NCBI GenBank assembly: GCA_947487155.1
Contig: CANKVS010000003.1
Location: 1 to 64,000, forward strand
Source of the DNA: an uncultured Flaviramulus sp.
Lineage (GTDB): Bacteria; Bacteroidota; Bacteroidia; Flavobacteriales; Flavobacteriaceae
DNA length: 64,000 nt
Reading direction: 5' to 3'
A program made the position numbers and the translations under genes. The notes under the pieces are model-generated. The model was given only the letters and a program-made list of their open reading frames with translations, ran no database searches and was not told the origin of the DNA. This document shows, piece by piece, positions 1 through 10,123 of this stretch (position 1 is the stretch's first letter; the number at the start of each line of letters is the position of its first letter).

Positions 1-731
1 TAAGCTTTCTTAATATCAGGATATTGCTTAAAAAGTATTCTAGCTCTTATATATTGGTTTTGCGTCCAGTTATTAGGTGCCTTGTAGAGTAAGTATCTAC
101 TTCTAGCCAAGAGTTGTTTTCTAGTATCTCCATTTTCAAAGGTTTCCGGTTTATATTGTATTTGTTTAATCTGTTTATTTTCCTGATCTATAGCCTCCCA
201 CCGATGTTTTATTCGAATATCTTGCAAGGCTTCTAAAGCTAGTTTTTGGACATAAAAACGATCTGTAACCTGTATGGCTTTAGGAAAACATTTTTTAGCA
301 ATCATTTTCATGGAATTAGCCATGTCAAGAGTAATCTCTTTGACTTTATCTCTAAGGGATTTTGGTATTTTAAGTAACTGTTCTATAATAGGCTCTACCT
401 TGGTTCCTTCTAGTATAGCTACTATGGCACCTTTCTTTCCTTTAGCTTTTTTATTGGTGATTATGGTTCCTGTGTATTCAGTAAAACTTCGATGGCAAGA
501 CTTACATTTGTAGCGCTGTGAACCTTTATCAATACCAAATTTTACATACTTGGTATGACCGCAATGAGCACAACACCCCAATTTATTGTCTAATAAATGA
601 CGCCTTGATTCCTGGCTTTTGGGTATGTTTGTCGATTCATGAGCTAATTGCTCTAATTCCCTTTGTAATTCTACTATATCGGATTCCGAAAGTGAACCTA
701 AACTGTTTTTTATTTGTGATAAATTCATCAT
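1..731 (-). mobile_element. Partial, probably chimeric transposase (zinc ribbon + ISAon1/ISL3-type catalytic part)
   Basis: The frame is open on the minus strand from an ATG at 731 to the window edge. Its first ~85 residues carry a CxxC...CxxC zinc ribbon ending in FTEYTGT, the pattern of IS1595-type transposases. From about position 465 downward the protein continues as IITNKKAKGKKG and then LDMANSMKMIAKKCFPKA and VTDRFYVQKLALEALQDIR, the core of ISAon1/ISL3-type DDE transposases. The stretch normally holding the first catalytic aspartate (an SIDE-like motif just before the ITNK segment) is absent, so activity is unlikely. I read it as an in-frame fusion or internal deletion of two insertion sequences; the 3' part lies outside the window. 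The family assignment is from motif recognition. Confidence 0.75.
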
Positions 732-801
732 ATAAAAATACAAATAATAGCTGTTTTAAACTAGAGCCAAAAACAATAAAATAAAATAGACGTGGGGTAT
801 T

Positions 802-820
802 TAAAACGGCAAACGTTTTA
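802..820. repeat. Short inverted repeat upstream of the FecR gene
   Basis: TAAAACG and CGTTTTA form a 7-bp perfect stem around a 5-base loop, 22 bases before the FecR start and inside the 110-bp gap between the transposase remnant and the PUL. It could be an operator, an IS-end fragment or chance. Confidence 0.3.
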
Positions 821-841
821 TTGTAAGAAGCAGATACTAAA

Positions 842-1990
842 ATGAATGAAGAAATAAACAAAATAATTGTTAAATTCCTTACAAACGGGGCAAGTGAAAA
901 AGAATTAGAAGAGTTTGCTTGTTGGCTTAACAACAAGGAAAATGCTAATTATTTTGATTATTACATCAAAATTAATTACGCCTTAAATATAAATATGAAT
1001 GAATTTGACAGCAAAAGAGTTAAGGAAACCTTAATGAAGAAAATTCAGCACGATAAAAATTTATTTTATAAACTTAAAATTTATAACTTTATTAAATATG
1101 CTGCGGTAGCGATTGTATTTTTAGGAATGGGATATTTTTACCAACAATATTTTTTCACAAATGATAAAGAATTTACTGCTCCTACTGAAAATATTACAAT
1201 TCAATTAGAAAATGGAGATATAGAAATTGTTGACGAAGATGGGTTTAGTAAGATAATGGATGCTCAAGGAAATGTCTTAGGAACGCAAAGTGGAACTCAA
1301 TTAGTGTATAATAACGATAATAATTTAGATTCTTTAGTATATAACACATTAACTGTTCCTTATGGAAAACGCTCTAAGGTTTATTTATCCGATGGAACTG
1401 AGGTACATCTTAATGCAGGAACCTCTTTAAAATTTCCTGTTAAATTTATTGAAGGTAAAGCTCGTGAAGTGTTTCTTGACGGTGAAGCGTTCTTCGATGT
1501 TGCTAAAGATCCAAAAAATATGTTTGTCGTTAATACAGATAACTTAAAAACAACTGTTTATGGAACGTCTTTTAACCTAAACTCGTATAAAAATGATATG
1601 AACATAACAAATACTGTTGTTTTAGTTAGCGGTAGTTTGGGAGTTTCTAACATACAAAAAGATAATGGTTACGAAGTTTTATTAAAACCTAATGAAAAGG
1701 TTAGCTTAAATTCGAATAGGAATTTGGTGAAAACGGCAGTAAATGTAGAGGATTACATAGCTTGGATAGATGGCAAGTTGGTATTTAATAATAGAACAAT
1801 GCAAAGCATCTTAAAAATTCTAGAACGGCATTACAATGTTTCTATTCAAAATAATTATACAGCAATAAACAAAAGTAGATACACTGGTTCTTTTGAAAAA
1901 GAAACTATAGAAGATATTTTAAAAGCATTTAGTAAAAATACTTCTTTTACTTTTAGGAGAAGTAATAATCAAATAATTATTAACCCTTAA
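842..1990 (+). CDS. FecR-family anti-sigma factor / sigma regulator
   Basis: Inner-membrane regulator of 382 residues. An N-terminal cytoplasmic segment (about 1-80) should hold an ECF sigma factor; one membrane helix follows at about 83-102, then the periplasmic FecR domain (about 165-270, with YLSDGTEVHLNAGTSLKFP and GEAFFDV motifs) and a C-terminal DUF4974-like region. In this family the periplasmic part senses the STN domain of the cognate SusC receptor, encoded directly downstream at 2115. The expected ECF sigma gene is not directly upstream; that place is taken by a transposase remnant, so the partner is lost or lies outside the window. The start is the first ATG after a short gap. Family assignment is secure; the partner is inferred. 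Confidence 0.93.
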   Translation: MNEEINKIIVKFLTNGASEKELEEFACWLNNKENANYFDYYIKINYALNINMNEFDSKRVKETLMKKIQHDKNLFYKLKIYNFIKYAAVAIVFLGMGYFYQQYFFTNDKEFTAPTENITIQLENGDIEIVDEDGFSKIMDAQGNVLGTQSGTQLVYNNDNNLDSLVYNTLTVPYGKRSKVYLSDGTEVHLNAGTSLKFPVKFIEGKAREVFLDGEAFFDVAKDPKNMFVVNTDNLKTTVYGTSFNLNSYKNDMNITNTVVLVSGSLGVSNIQKDNGYEVLLKPNEKVSLNSNRNLVKTAVNVEDYIAWIDGKLVFNNRTMQSILKILERHYNVSIQNNYTAINKSRYTGSFEKETIEDILKAFSKNTSFTFRRSNNQIIINP

Positions 1991-2114
1991 AAACAAACTG
2001 CCTATGGTATTAAAAAAAACTTTTTAAAACAGGAGATGCTCTAACTAACACCTCCTGTTAGGTTGAAATTTAAACATTAAACTATATAACCAACATTTAA
2101 ATTCATTCAAAGCT

Positions 2115-5100
2115 ATGAATAATTTTTCATGCATTATTAAAAAACTTCTTTTATCTAAAGTAAAGTTAAAAATGAAACTCTCAATTCTTTTTCTTTTACT
2201 AGCTTTATTAAAGGTTAATGCTAATGTCTATTCGCAAGACACAAAAATTTCGATAGATATTAAAGATAAGACTATAGAAGAAGTTTTCAATCAAATTAAA
2301 AATCAATCAAAGTATAACATTTTATTTAAAAATTCTGAGATTGATTTAAATAGAAAAATAACAATAAAAGTTAAGAAAAAAACAATAGGAAAAATTTTAA
2401 ATATTGTTTTAAACAAAACAGATATAACATACGAAGTAATTGGGAAACAAATTGTTTTAAAACGCCAAAGAAGCTTAAAAAACCCAGCAGAAAGCTTTCA
2501 ACAAGCTTCTAAAATAATTACCGAAGTACAACAAATAATTAAGGGGTCTGTAGTAGATCAATTAGGTGTTCCTTTAGCAGGCGTTAATATTTTAGTTAAG
2601 GGAACAACAAGAGGTGCTCAAACTGATTTTGATGGTAATTACTCAATTAATGCGTCAGCAGGTGAAGTATTGGTTTTCTCATTTGTAGGAATGAAAACTA
2701 TTGAAATAACAGTAGGAAACAACAGTACAGTAAATCTTAATATGGAAGAGGATTCTGCGGCTTTAGACGAAGTCGTTATAGTAGGTTTTGGTTCACAGAA
2801 GAAAGAGTCTGTAGTAGGAGCTATTTCTTCAGTTAAGCCCTCAGAATTAAAAATACCCTCAAGTAATTTAACTACTGCTTTAGCAGGACGTGTATCAGGA
2901 ATCGTATCTTATCAAACTAGTGGAGAGCCTGGTGCAGATAATGCTCAATTCTTTGTGAGGGGTGTTGCATCCTTTAATAACCAAAATGGTCCGTTAATTC
3001 TTATTGACGGGGTAGAGCTTTCTGTAGATGACCTTGCAAGACTACAACCTGATGATATTGCAGAATTTTCAGTACTTAAAGATCCTACCACAACTGCAAT
3101 ATATGGATCTCGAGGAGCTAATGGTATTATATTAGTTACTACAAAAACAGGTGTAAATGCTAAACCTGTGGTTAATCTTAGAATAGAAAATTCATATAGT
3201 GCTCCTGTATCATTAGTAAGATTGGCAGATCCTATTACCCATATGATATTGCAAAATGAAGCAGAAAGAACAAGAGGTAGATTTCCTACTTTTACAGAAG
3301 AAAAAATTGCAGGAACTATTAGAGGAGGCAACCCTAATATTTATCCAGCTGTTGATTGGTATGATGAACTGTTTAACGATTTCTCTATAACACAACGTGT
3401 TAATTTAAATGTTAGAGGAGGAGGGGAAAAAGTAAGGTATTATGTTGCTGGATCTTTTAGTAAAGACAATGGTCTTTTAAGAGTAGAAAAGACGAATAAC
3501 TTTACTAATAATATCGATTTAAAACGATATTTATTACGATCTAATGTTAATATGGATTTGCATGAGAATACAGAGTTAATCGTTAGATTACACACCACCG
3601 TTGATAACTACGTAGGTCCATTACAAGGAGGTAACGCTATCTATAATTCTGCAGTTAGAACAAGTCCAGTTAGATTCCCAGCTGTTTATGACCCCGATCC
3701 TTCCCTAGCCAATGTACCTCATGTTACGTTTGGAAATGATTTTGGACCAAGATTTGGCAATCAAGATGATGGAGCTGCATGGTTTAATCCCTATGCAGAA
3801 CTACAAAGAGGATATAGAGATTATAAGAGACAGTTGTCGTTAGTACAATTTGAATTAAAGCAAGATTTAGGTTCTATTCTTCCAGGTCTAACCGGGCGTT
3901 TTCTTGGAAACATTAATACAACCTCATTTTTTGAAAACAGGCGCGCTTATACCCCATTTTTCTATAGGCTGCAATCTAGTGATGCTATTACAGGAGAATA
4001 TTCTTTAGAAAGAACAGCAGAAGGAGATGAAGCATTACAATTTCAATCGGGTGAGGAAATCAATAATACAGTTTTTTATGTAGAAACTGCTTTAAATTAT
4101 GCTAAGACATTTGAAGAAAAGCATGATATTACAGGGCTCTTAGTATTTACAGCAAGAGAATTTACAGAATCTAATGCTGGAAGTTTACAATTATCACTTC
4201 CAAGTCGTAATATTACTTTGGCAGGAAGATATAATTATAGTTATGATAAACGTTACTTTGCAGAATTTAACTTTGGATATAATGGTTCCGAAAGGTTTGC
4301 GAAAAATAATCGTTTTGGTTTTTTCCCATCGTTCGGAGCAGGATGGTTAATTTCTAATGAATCATTTTTTAAGTCTTCAGTCATTAATCGTTTAAAACTA
4401 AGAGCTTCATTTGGCTGGGTAGGAAATGACAGAATTGGTAATACACGAGATGATCGTTTCTTCTATTTGTCTGAAGTAAATACAAGTGATCCAACAAGAG
4501 GAGCTAGTTTTGGCTCTAATTTTAATACTAATATACCAGGTGTAAGTATCAGTCGATATGAAAATACCAGAGTAACTTGGGAAACTTCGAGAAAAGTTAA
4601 CTTAGGTATAGACGTTAACTTGTTTGATAGTGCTATTCAATTTAGAGCAGATGTATTTGAAGACCTTCGTTCTAATATTTTACAAGTAAGAAGTGATATC
4701 CCATCCACTTTGGGATTACAAGCTATTCCACAAACCAATGTGGGTAAAGTTTTAGCTAGAGGTGTCGATGCATCAATAGACATCAATCATTCTTTTAGTA
4801 ATGATTTTTGGATAACAGGAAGAGCAACATTTGTTTATTCAGACAATGAGTTTAAAGAGTTTGAAGAGCCAAATTTTGCAGCTTTAAATTCTCCTTCAAG
4901 ATCTTTTATAGGAAAGAATGTTAATGTAAGCCATGGTTTAATTGCTGAACGTTTATTTGTTGATGATGCAGAAGCTTTAAATGCACCTCGGCAGTTTGGA
5001 ACTCCAGGGGTTGATTATGGAGGTGGAGACATTAAATATAAAGATATAAACGGAGATGGTACAATTACAGATTTAGATAGAGTTCCAATTGGAAAACCAA

Positions 5101-5639
5101 CAGTACCAAAAGTCACTTATGGTTTTGGTTTTTCTCTTGGATACAAAAAGTTTGATTTAAATATGTTTTTTCAAGGATTATCAGAAACATCTTTTTACAT
5201 TAACCCTGCCACAACGGGTCCTTTTGTTAATTCACTATCTGGAAATGGTTTTAATCCATCTGCTTTTGGAGAGAATGGAGCCCTTTCAGAGAATGGTTTG
5301 CTAAAGGCTTATGCTGATAGCCACTGGAGTGAAGACAATAAGGATGTCTTTGCGCTTTGGCCTAGACTTTCTACAACGATAATTGAAAACAATAATCAAA
5401 CAAGCACTTGGTGGTTAAGAGATGGTGCCTTTTTAAGGCTAAAACAAGTAGAATTAGGATTTACTCTTATCGATGGAAGCAATGATAATGGTTTAATTTC
5501 TAAACTGAGGTTTTATGCCACAGGAACAAACCTAGTAGAATGGAGTAAGTTTAAACTTTGGGATCCGGAGTTAGCAGGAAACGGTTTAAATTACCCATTA
5601 CAACGAGTAATTAATTTTGGTGTGCATATTGCATTTTAA
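2115..5639 (+). CDS. SusC/RagA-family TonB-dependent outer-membrane receptor with STN domain
   Basis: Outer-membrane transporter of 1174 residues importing glycan oligomers with TonB energy. Order: pre-signal extension 1-19, signal peptide about 20-41 (ending NVYSQ), STN signalling domain about 43-118, carboxypeptidase-D-like domain about 142-212 (KGSVVDQLGVPLAGVNI), SusC signature DEVVIVGFGSQKK at about 219-231, plug, and a 22-strand-type barrel ending in a hydrophobic residue (HIAF). The STN domain marks it as the signal-transducing class that works with FecR, whose gene precedes it by 124 bases. Met20 (position 2172) is an alternative start, but a short basic extension is common in this family. 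SusD follows after 11 bases. Confidence 0.96.
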   Translation: MNNFSCIIKKLLLSKVKLKMKLSILFLLLALLKVNANVYSQDTKISIDIKDKTIEEVFNQIKNQSKYNILFKNSEIDLNRKITIKVKKKTIGKILNIVLNKTDITYEVIGKQIVLKRQRSLKNPAESFQQASKIITEVQQIIKGSVVDQLGVPLAGVNILVKGTTRGAQTDFDGNYSINASAGEVLVFSFVGMKTIEITVGNNSTVNLNMEEDSAALDEVVIVGFGSQKKESVVGAISSVKPSELKIPSSNLTTALAGRVSGIVSYQTSGEPGADNAQFFVRGVASFNNQNGPLILIDGVELSVDDLARLQPDDIAEFSVLKDPTTTAIYGSRGANGIILVTTKTGVNAKPVVNLRIENSYSAPVSLVRLADPITHMILQNEAERTRGRFPTFTEEKIAGTIRGGNPNIYPAVDWYDELFNDFSITQRVNLNVRGGGEKVRYYVAGSFSKDNGLLRVEKTNNFTNNIDLKRYLLRSNVNMDLHENTELIVRLHTTVDNYVGPLQGGNAIYNSAVRTSPVRFPAVYDPDPSLANVPHVTFGNDFGPRFGNQDDGAAWFNPYAELQRGYRDYKRQLSLVQFELKQDLGSILPGLTGRFLGNINTTSFFENRRAYTPFFYRLQSSDAITGEYSLERTAEGDEALQFQSGEEINNTVFYVETALNYAKTFEEKHDITGLLVFTAREFTESNAGSLQLSLPSRNITLAGRYNYSYDKRYFAEFNFGYNGSERFAKNNRFGFFPSFGAGWLISNESFFKSSVINRLKLRASFGWVGNDRIGNTRDDRFFYLSEVNTSDPTRGASFGSNFNTNIPGVSISRYENTRVTWETSRKVNLGIDVNLFDSAIQFRADVFEDLRSNILQVRSDIPSTLGLQAIPQTNVGKVLARGVDASIDINHSFSNDFWITGRATFVYSDNEFKEFEEPNFAALNSPSRSFIGKNVNVSHGLIAERLFVDDAEALNAPRQFGTPGVDYGGGDIKYKDINGDGTITDLDRVPIGKPTVPKVTYGFGFSLGYKKFDLNMFFQGLSETSFYINPATTGPFVNSLSGNGFNPSAFGENGALSENGLLKAYADSHWSEDNKDVFALWPRLSTTIIENNNQTSTWWLRDGAFLRLKQVELGFTLIDGSNDNGLISKLRFYATGTNLVEWSKFKLWDPELAGNGLNYPLQRVINFGVHIAF

Positions 5640-5650
5640 TTTAAAGAACT

Positions 5651-7567
5651 ATGAAAAAATATTTAAATAAATTTATAGCAACGTTTACAATGCTTTTTAT
5701 CGGATTTGGATGTTCAGAGTATGTCGATGTAGTCCCCGATAATGTTGCAGTAATTGAAGACACCTTTGAAACAAGAGATGGTGCAGAACGTTTTTTAGCC
5801 ACTCTGTATGGATACTTACCTGGATTCTCAACTATAAACAATCCAGCACTTCTTGGAGGAGATGAAGTGTTAGTTCAAGCTAACAGAACAGAAGATTGGA
5901 TGGCCAGAAGAATGGCTTTAGGTGGTCAAAATGCAGGAGAACCACTTTTAAATTTTTGGTCTGGAGGAAACGGTGGTAGTAATCTTTTTATAGCTTTGAG
6001 AGATTGTAATATCTTTATAGATAATGTAGCACTTCCATTCGATATAACAACTGATGAAGTTAACATATGGACCAGTGAAGCCAAATTTCTTAAGGCGTTT
6101 TACCACTTTTATTTAATGCGTATGTACGGACCAATACCCATTATAAGAGAAAACATCTCTATTGAAGCAGATGTAAACGAAGTAAGAGTGTCTAGAGACC
6201 CAGTTGATGAAGTTGTTAACTATATAGTAGAACTTCTTGATGAAGCTGTTGTGAACCTTCCTAGTCAAATAGTCGATGTAGGACGTGATTTGGGCAGACC
6301 TACTAAAGAAGTGGCATTAGCGTTAAAAGCTCGTGTTTTAGTAACTGCTGCAAGCCCTTTATTTAATGGAAACACAGACTACTCTAATTTTATAGATAAA
6401 GAAGGTAATCACTTAATTAGCCAAGTTTATGATGAGAACAAGTGGATTCTTGCCACAGATGCATGCAGAGAAGCCGTAGAAGAAGCAGAAGCTAACGGGC
6501 ACAACTTGTTTCAGTTTGAACCAAGAGGATCAGAATCGTTCTCAGACGAAACGATTAGAAAATTAAGTATCCGTGGAGCGGTAACTTCTGAATGGTTGTT
6601 TAATGACGAATTAATTTGGGGAAGCTCGGATAGCCCAGTAACTACGCTTCAAAATTGGGCACAAGGTAGAGTTGCTAATAATATTCAAGTAGAAAATAGA
6701 CAAAGTGTACAAGGATGGTGGGCTCCAACTATGCGAGTTGCCGAGATGTTTTATTCAGAAAATGGAGTACCTTTAGAAGAAGATAACACATATGATTATG
6801 AAAACCGTTTTGAAGTAAGTACTGCAGGTCCAGAACACATCCATTATGTTGTTGATGGTTTTGAAACTGCTAATCTACATTTAAACAGAGAGCCTCGTTT
6901 TTATGCTTCCATAGGTTTTGATGGTGGTATCTGGGAAGGACATGGTGTTAATAACGATTCTGGAGGTAACGGTCTTTTTGTAAGAGCTAAATTTTTAGAA
7001 ACTGCAGGATTATTAGATGCAAATTCTTTTTCTTTAAGTGGTTTTTTTGCTAAAAAATTAGTGAATTATCGTAATGTACAAGCTACAAATGTAAATTCTT
7101 ATTCAAGAATTAATTATCCTTTTCCGTTGTTTAGATTGGCAGATTTGTACCTGTTGTATGCAGAGGCTTTAAACGAATCTCAGGGGCCAACAGCAGCCTA
7201 TCAATGGATTGATAAAGTTAGAGAACGAGCAGGTCTTGAAGGTGTTGTAGATGCCTGGTCTAACTATTCTAACAATCCAATAAAACCATCTACTAAAGAT
7301 GGTTTAAGAGACATTATTCATCAGGAACGCTTAATAGAATTAGTTTTTGAAGGACAAAGGTTTTGGGACTTAAGACGTTGGAAAAAAGCGTTAACAGAGG
7401 CTTCAGGACCTGCTCGAGGATGGAATATAGAAGGAGGAACAACTGAATCCTTTTATAATGTTATAGAAAATGGCAACTTTCCTTTTCAGTTAAAAAATTA
7501 CTTTTGGCCTATTGGAGAAAGTGATATTGTGAGAAACCCTAATTTAATACAAAACCCGTTTTGGTAA
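5651..7567 (+). CDS. SusD/RagB-family nutrient-binding outer-membrane lipoprotein
   Basis: Surface lipoprotein of 638 residues that caps the SusC channel and binds glycan. A signal peptide ends in a lipobox with Cys21 (FIGFGCSEY). The N-terminal SusD-like helical region contains EAKFLKAFYHFYLMRMYGPIPII, shown here in part as FLKAFYHFYLMRMYGPIPI, and the C-terminal RagB/SusD domain contains FRLADLYLLYAEALNE and ERLIELVFEGQRFWDLRRW. These are the usual TPR-like and C-terminal signatures. It begins 11 bases after susC, and the pair is the core of the polysaccharide utilisation locus. The substrate cannot be read from sequence; the neighbouring GH2 and Leloir genes suggest a galactose-containing polymer. 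Confidence 0.96.
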   Translation: MKKYLNKFIATFTMLFIGFGCSEYVDVVPDNVAVIEDTFETRDGAERFLATLYGYLPGFSTINNPALLGGDEVLVQANRTEDWMARRMALGGQNAGEPLLNFWSGGNGGSNLFIALRDCNIFIDNVALPFDITTDEVNIWTSEAKFLKAFYHFYLMRMYGPIPIIRENISIEADVNEVRVSRDPVDEVVNYIVELLDEAVVNLPSQIVDVGRDLGRPTKEVALALKARVLVTAASPLFNGNTDYSNFIDKEGNHLISQVYDENKWILATDACREAVEEAEANGHNLFQFEPRGSESFSDETIRKLSIRGAVTSEWLFNDELIWGSSDSPVTTLQNWAQGRVANNIQVENRQSVQGWWAPTMRVAEMFYSENGVPLEEDNTYDYENRFEVSTAGPEHIHYVVDGFETANLHLNREPRFYASIGFDGGIWEGHGVNNDSGGNGLFVRAKFLETAGLLDANSFSLSGFFAKKLVNYRNVQATNVNSYSRINYPFPLFRLADLYLLYAEALNESQGPTAAYQWIDKVRERAGLEGVVDAWSNYSNNPIKPSTKDGLRDIIHQERLIELVFEGQRFWDLRRWKKALTEASGPARGWNIEGGTTESFYNVIENGNFPFQLKNYFWPIGESDIVRNPNLIQNPFW

Positions 7568-7589
7568 AATTTAAAAAAAGCATTGTATT

Positions 7590-8813
7590 ATGAAAACATT
7601 AAAGAATTATGTTACGTATGTACTTCTTCTAGGATTGCTTCTAGTGGTGTCGTGTACAGAAGAAGAGAATGGCCCTTTAACAGTTGATAATGTAGCTCCT
7701 GGTGCTGTTATTAATGTACAGGTAGAAAATTTAGCAGGAGGAGCTAAGATAGAATTTGAACTTCCAGATGATAGAGATATATTATTATTGGAAGCTACAT
7801 TTAGAAGAGATGATGGTAGTGTAGTAACATCTAAAACTTCACCGTATAACAATTTTGTTTTACTTGAAGGTCTACGAGCACAATCTGCTCAAGATGTCGA
7901 ATTAGTTATTACAGATAAAAGTAATAATCGCTCAGAAGTAGTTAAAGTTTCAATAAACCCTTTAGAGGCCCCTATTGATCAACTTTTTAAAAGTATTGAT
8001 TTAGTTGCTGATTTTGGAGGTGTAAGAGCTAACTATCTTAATGAGTTTGATGCTAGAGCAGAAGTGTTATTATACACCAAAGATGGTGATCGTTGGGTTT
8101 ACAACCAGTCTGCCTTTATTATAGATGGACAGTTCGCATTTCATACTTATAGAACTTTTGAGCCAGTAGAAGCTGTTTTTGGTATTTCGGTTATTGATAG
8201 ATATAATAATATTACTGGAATTAAAGAATTTACATTAACCCCACTTTTTGAAGAAGAAATATCTAAATCAACCTGGTCTGATCCTGGTTTACTGGTTGGT
8301 GATGAGGGGCAGGCTTTTGGATGGGTCAAACCTAGACTTTGGGATGGTTTTGTAGGCGAAAGCAATGGACACTTAACAAGCAAAGCTGAAAGAGGATCTG
8401 TTATCCCTCCTTATACAGAAGAATTCCATATGTTTACTCTCGATTTGGGAGTTACAGCTAAACTTAGTCGCTTTAGGTTTTGGCAAAGACCACAGCAACG
8501 ATGGGTATGGGGTAATGGTAATACAAAGTTTTTTGATATGTGGGGAGCAGTTAGTATTCCCCCAGATAATGGAGCCTCGATGGAAGCAGGATGGTATAAG
8601 CTCTTTGAAGATGAGGAAGTTATAAAACCTTCTGGAGAGCCAGTTGGAACCAATACAGCAGATGATATTGCATCTGCTGCAGAAGGGCATGAGTTTACAT
8701 TTCCATTAGATGCACCTCCAGTAAGATATATTCGCTATGTCCAAAAACTAAACTGGTTGGGATCTAAATTTGTGCATATTTCAGAAATGAGTTTCTGGGG
8801 ACAAATACAGTAA
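7590..8813 (+). CDS. DUF4959/DUF5126/DUF5000-type PUL lipoprotein (probable surface glycan-binding protein)
   Basis: Lipoprotein of 407 residues with lipobox Cys22 (LVVSCTEE). It starts with a fibronectin-like DUF4959 region (about 30-125, VDNVAPGAVINVQ... through LVITDKSNNRSE), has a middle DUF5126-like part and ends in a DUF5000-type discoidin-like beta-sandwich (about 255-407; FRFWQRPQQRW, VRYIRYVQK, HISEMSFWG). Proteins of this build commonly sit after SusD in Bacteroidota PULs and are thought to bind glycan at the cell surface. It is 22 bases downstream of susD and surely co-transcribed. Domain names are from pattern memory; the ligand is unknown. Confidence 0.85.
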   Translation: MKTLKNYVTYVLLLGLLLVVSCTEEENGPLTVDNVAPGAVINVQVENLAGGAKIEFELPDDRDILLLEATFRRDDGSVVTSKTSPYNNFVLLEGLRAQSAQDVELVITDKSNNRSEVVKVSINPLEAPIDQLFKSIDLVADFGGVRANYLNEFDARAEVLLYTKDGDRWVYNQSAFIIDGQFAFHTYRTFEPVEAVFGISVIDRYNNITGIKEFTLTPLFEEEISKSTWSDPGLLVGDEGQAFGWVKPRLWDGFVGESNGHLTSKAERGSVIPPYTEEFHMFTLDLGVTAKLSRFRFWQRPQQRWVWGNGNTKFFDMWGAVSIPPDNGASMEAGWYKLFEDEEVIKPSGEPVGTNTADDIASAAEGHEFTFPLDAPPVRYIRYVQKLNWLGSKFVHISEMSFWGQIQ

Positions 8814-8836
8814 GATTTATAAATAAACAAATTAAA

Positions 8837-10093
8837 ATGAATAGAATTTTTAATAAAATTTTTAAAATAAAATGGTTAATCCTTATAGCTCTTATAGTTT
8901 TAGCTTGCGAAACCACACAAGATACCTATAAGGATTTTATTTCAGAAGAGATTATTTATATTGGTAATCCTGATGATGTAATTATTGGACACGGAGATGA
9001 AAAACTTCGTTTTTGGGTAGCAATAAACGCTGATCCAAATATTAATACTGGATCTATAGTTTCTAAAAATGGAGATTTTACAAGTGAGTTTGATGTGGTA
9101 AGAAACAAAGCTGGTAATGATACTATTGTCGTTGATGTTAATATTCCTGAAGGCGAATACACCTTTGATATTTCTCTTTTTGATAATAGCGGTAATGCCT
9201 CTATAGGTTTTGAGGTAGGATCAGTTGTATATGGCTCAAAATATAAATCAAGTTTATTAAACAGGTTTGTTACCATAGAAGCTATGAATCAAGAAGCTGT
9301 GTTTAAGTGGGATTCTCCTATTGAAGGGAGTATAGGAACTATTTTAAGGTACGAAGATTCTTTAGGTACTATTCAGGAAGTTAGTGTAGATAACGATGAT
9401 ACTGAAACTGTTGTCCCTAATTATAAATTAGGAGGAAGTGTAGTAATAACTTCTACCTACAGACCTTCTGAAGCATCTTTTGAAGATTTTGAAGCAGTTC
9501 CATTTGAGACATCATTTCCTGAAGAATTTGAACTGGATAAAAGCCTTATTGTTCCAGTACCTTTAGCTTTTGATGCAGATGATGGTAATACATCTGCAGG
9601 TAGAGGTATTGCTATATTGTTTGATGGTGCAGCGGCTGGTTTTCCTAATCAATATAATGCCACAGGAGCAGGTGTTCCAAGTGCCTATCCGTTTGTAATG
9701 ACTTTTGATCTTGGTTTTGATTCTAATCCCAGTGCAATTAGAGTAGATCCTAGGTTAGATTGTTGCGGAGATAGAGTCCCTTCTACTTTCCAAATTTGGG
9801 GCTATAATGGTCCAGATATAAGTACTGCAGAAACAATGAATATTAAAAATATTGTTGATGAGGAAGAAGGGATTATATACCTTGCTGATTGGGAGGCAGA
9901 TGCTGTTGCAAAAGGATGGACAAAATTATTAGATTACACAACAGCAGATCCTGTTCCGCAAACTGCTATTGACGATGCTGGAACAGGTACATTTAGGTAT
10001 ATACGTTTTGTAGCCTTAGCTTCACGTATTCCTTATAAAGAATCGAATTGGTTTAGACCTAATTTTACTGAGCTAACATTTTGGTCTAGGTAA
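8837..10093 (+). CDS. DUF4998-type PUL lipoprotein
   Basis: Lipoprotein of 418 residues, signal peptide with Cys24 (VLACETTQ). The N-terminal ~200 residues resemble the DUF4998 family (short FN3-like modules, IYIGNPDDVIIGHGDEKLRF), and the C-terminal half looks like a second discoidin-like sandwich (FRYIRFVAL, FTELTFWS), similar in outline to the end of the preceding protein. It begins 23 bases after that gene and is followed by a strong terminator, so it closes the SusCD operon. Probably a second surface glycan-binding protein; no catalytic motif is visible. Confidence 0.8.
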   Translation: MNRIFNKIFKIKWLILIALIVLACETTQDTYKDFISEEIIYIGNPDDVIIGHGDEKLRFWVAINADPNINTGSIVSKNGDFTSEFDVVRNKAGNDTIVVDVNIPEGEYTFDISLFDNSGNASIGFEVGSVVYGSKYKSSLLNRFVTIEAMNQEAVFKWDSPIEGSIGTILRYEDSLGTIQEVSVDNDDTETVVPNYKLGGSVVITSTYRPSEASFEDFEAVPFETSFPEEFELDKSLIVPVPLAFDADDGNTSAGRGIAILFDGAAAGFPNQYNATGAGVPSAYPFVMTFDLGFDSNPSAIRVDPRLDCCGDRVPSTFQIWGYNGPDISTAETMNIKNIVDEEEGIIYLADWEADAVAKGWTKLLDYTTADPVPQTAIDDAGTGTFRYIRFVALASRIPYKESNWFRPNFTELTFWSR

Positions 10094-10123
10094 AAAATCT
10101 TATTTAAAACAAATAAAGGTTAA

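Noticed and set aside
780-845. Short plus-strand frame (ending QILK, ATGA overlap with FecR) as the 3' end of a lost ECF sigma gene
   Set aside because: Only about 21 codons and no recognisable sigma region 4 motif; could not be supported.
637-936. Minus-strand ORF of 99 codons
   Set aside because: It overlaps both the transposase start and the FecR start, has no family features, and is the antisense of well-supported frames.
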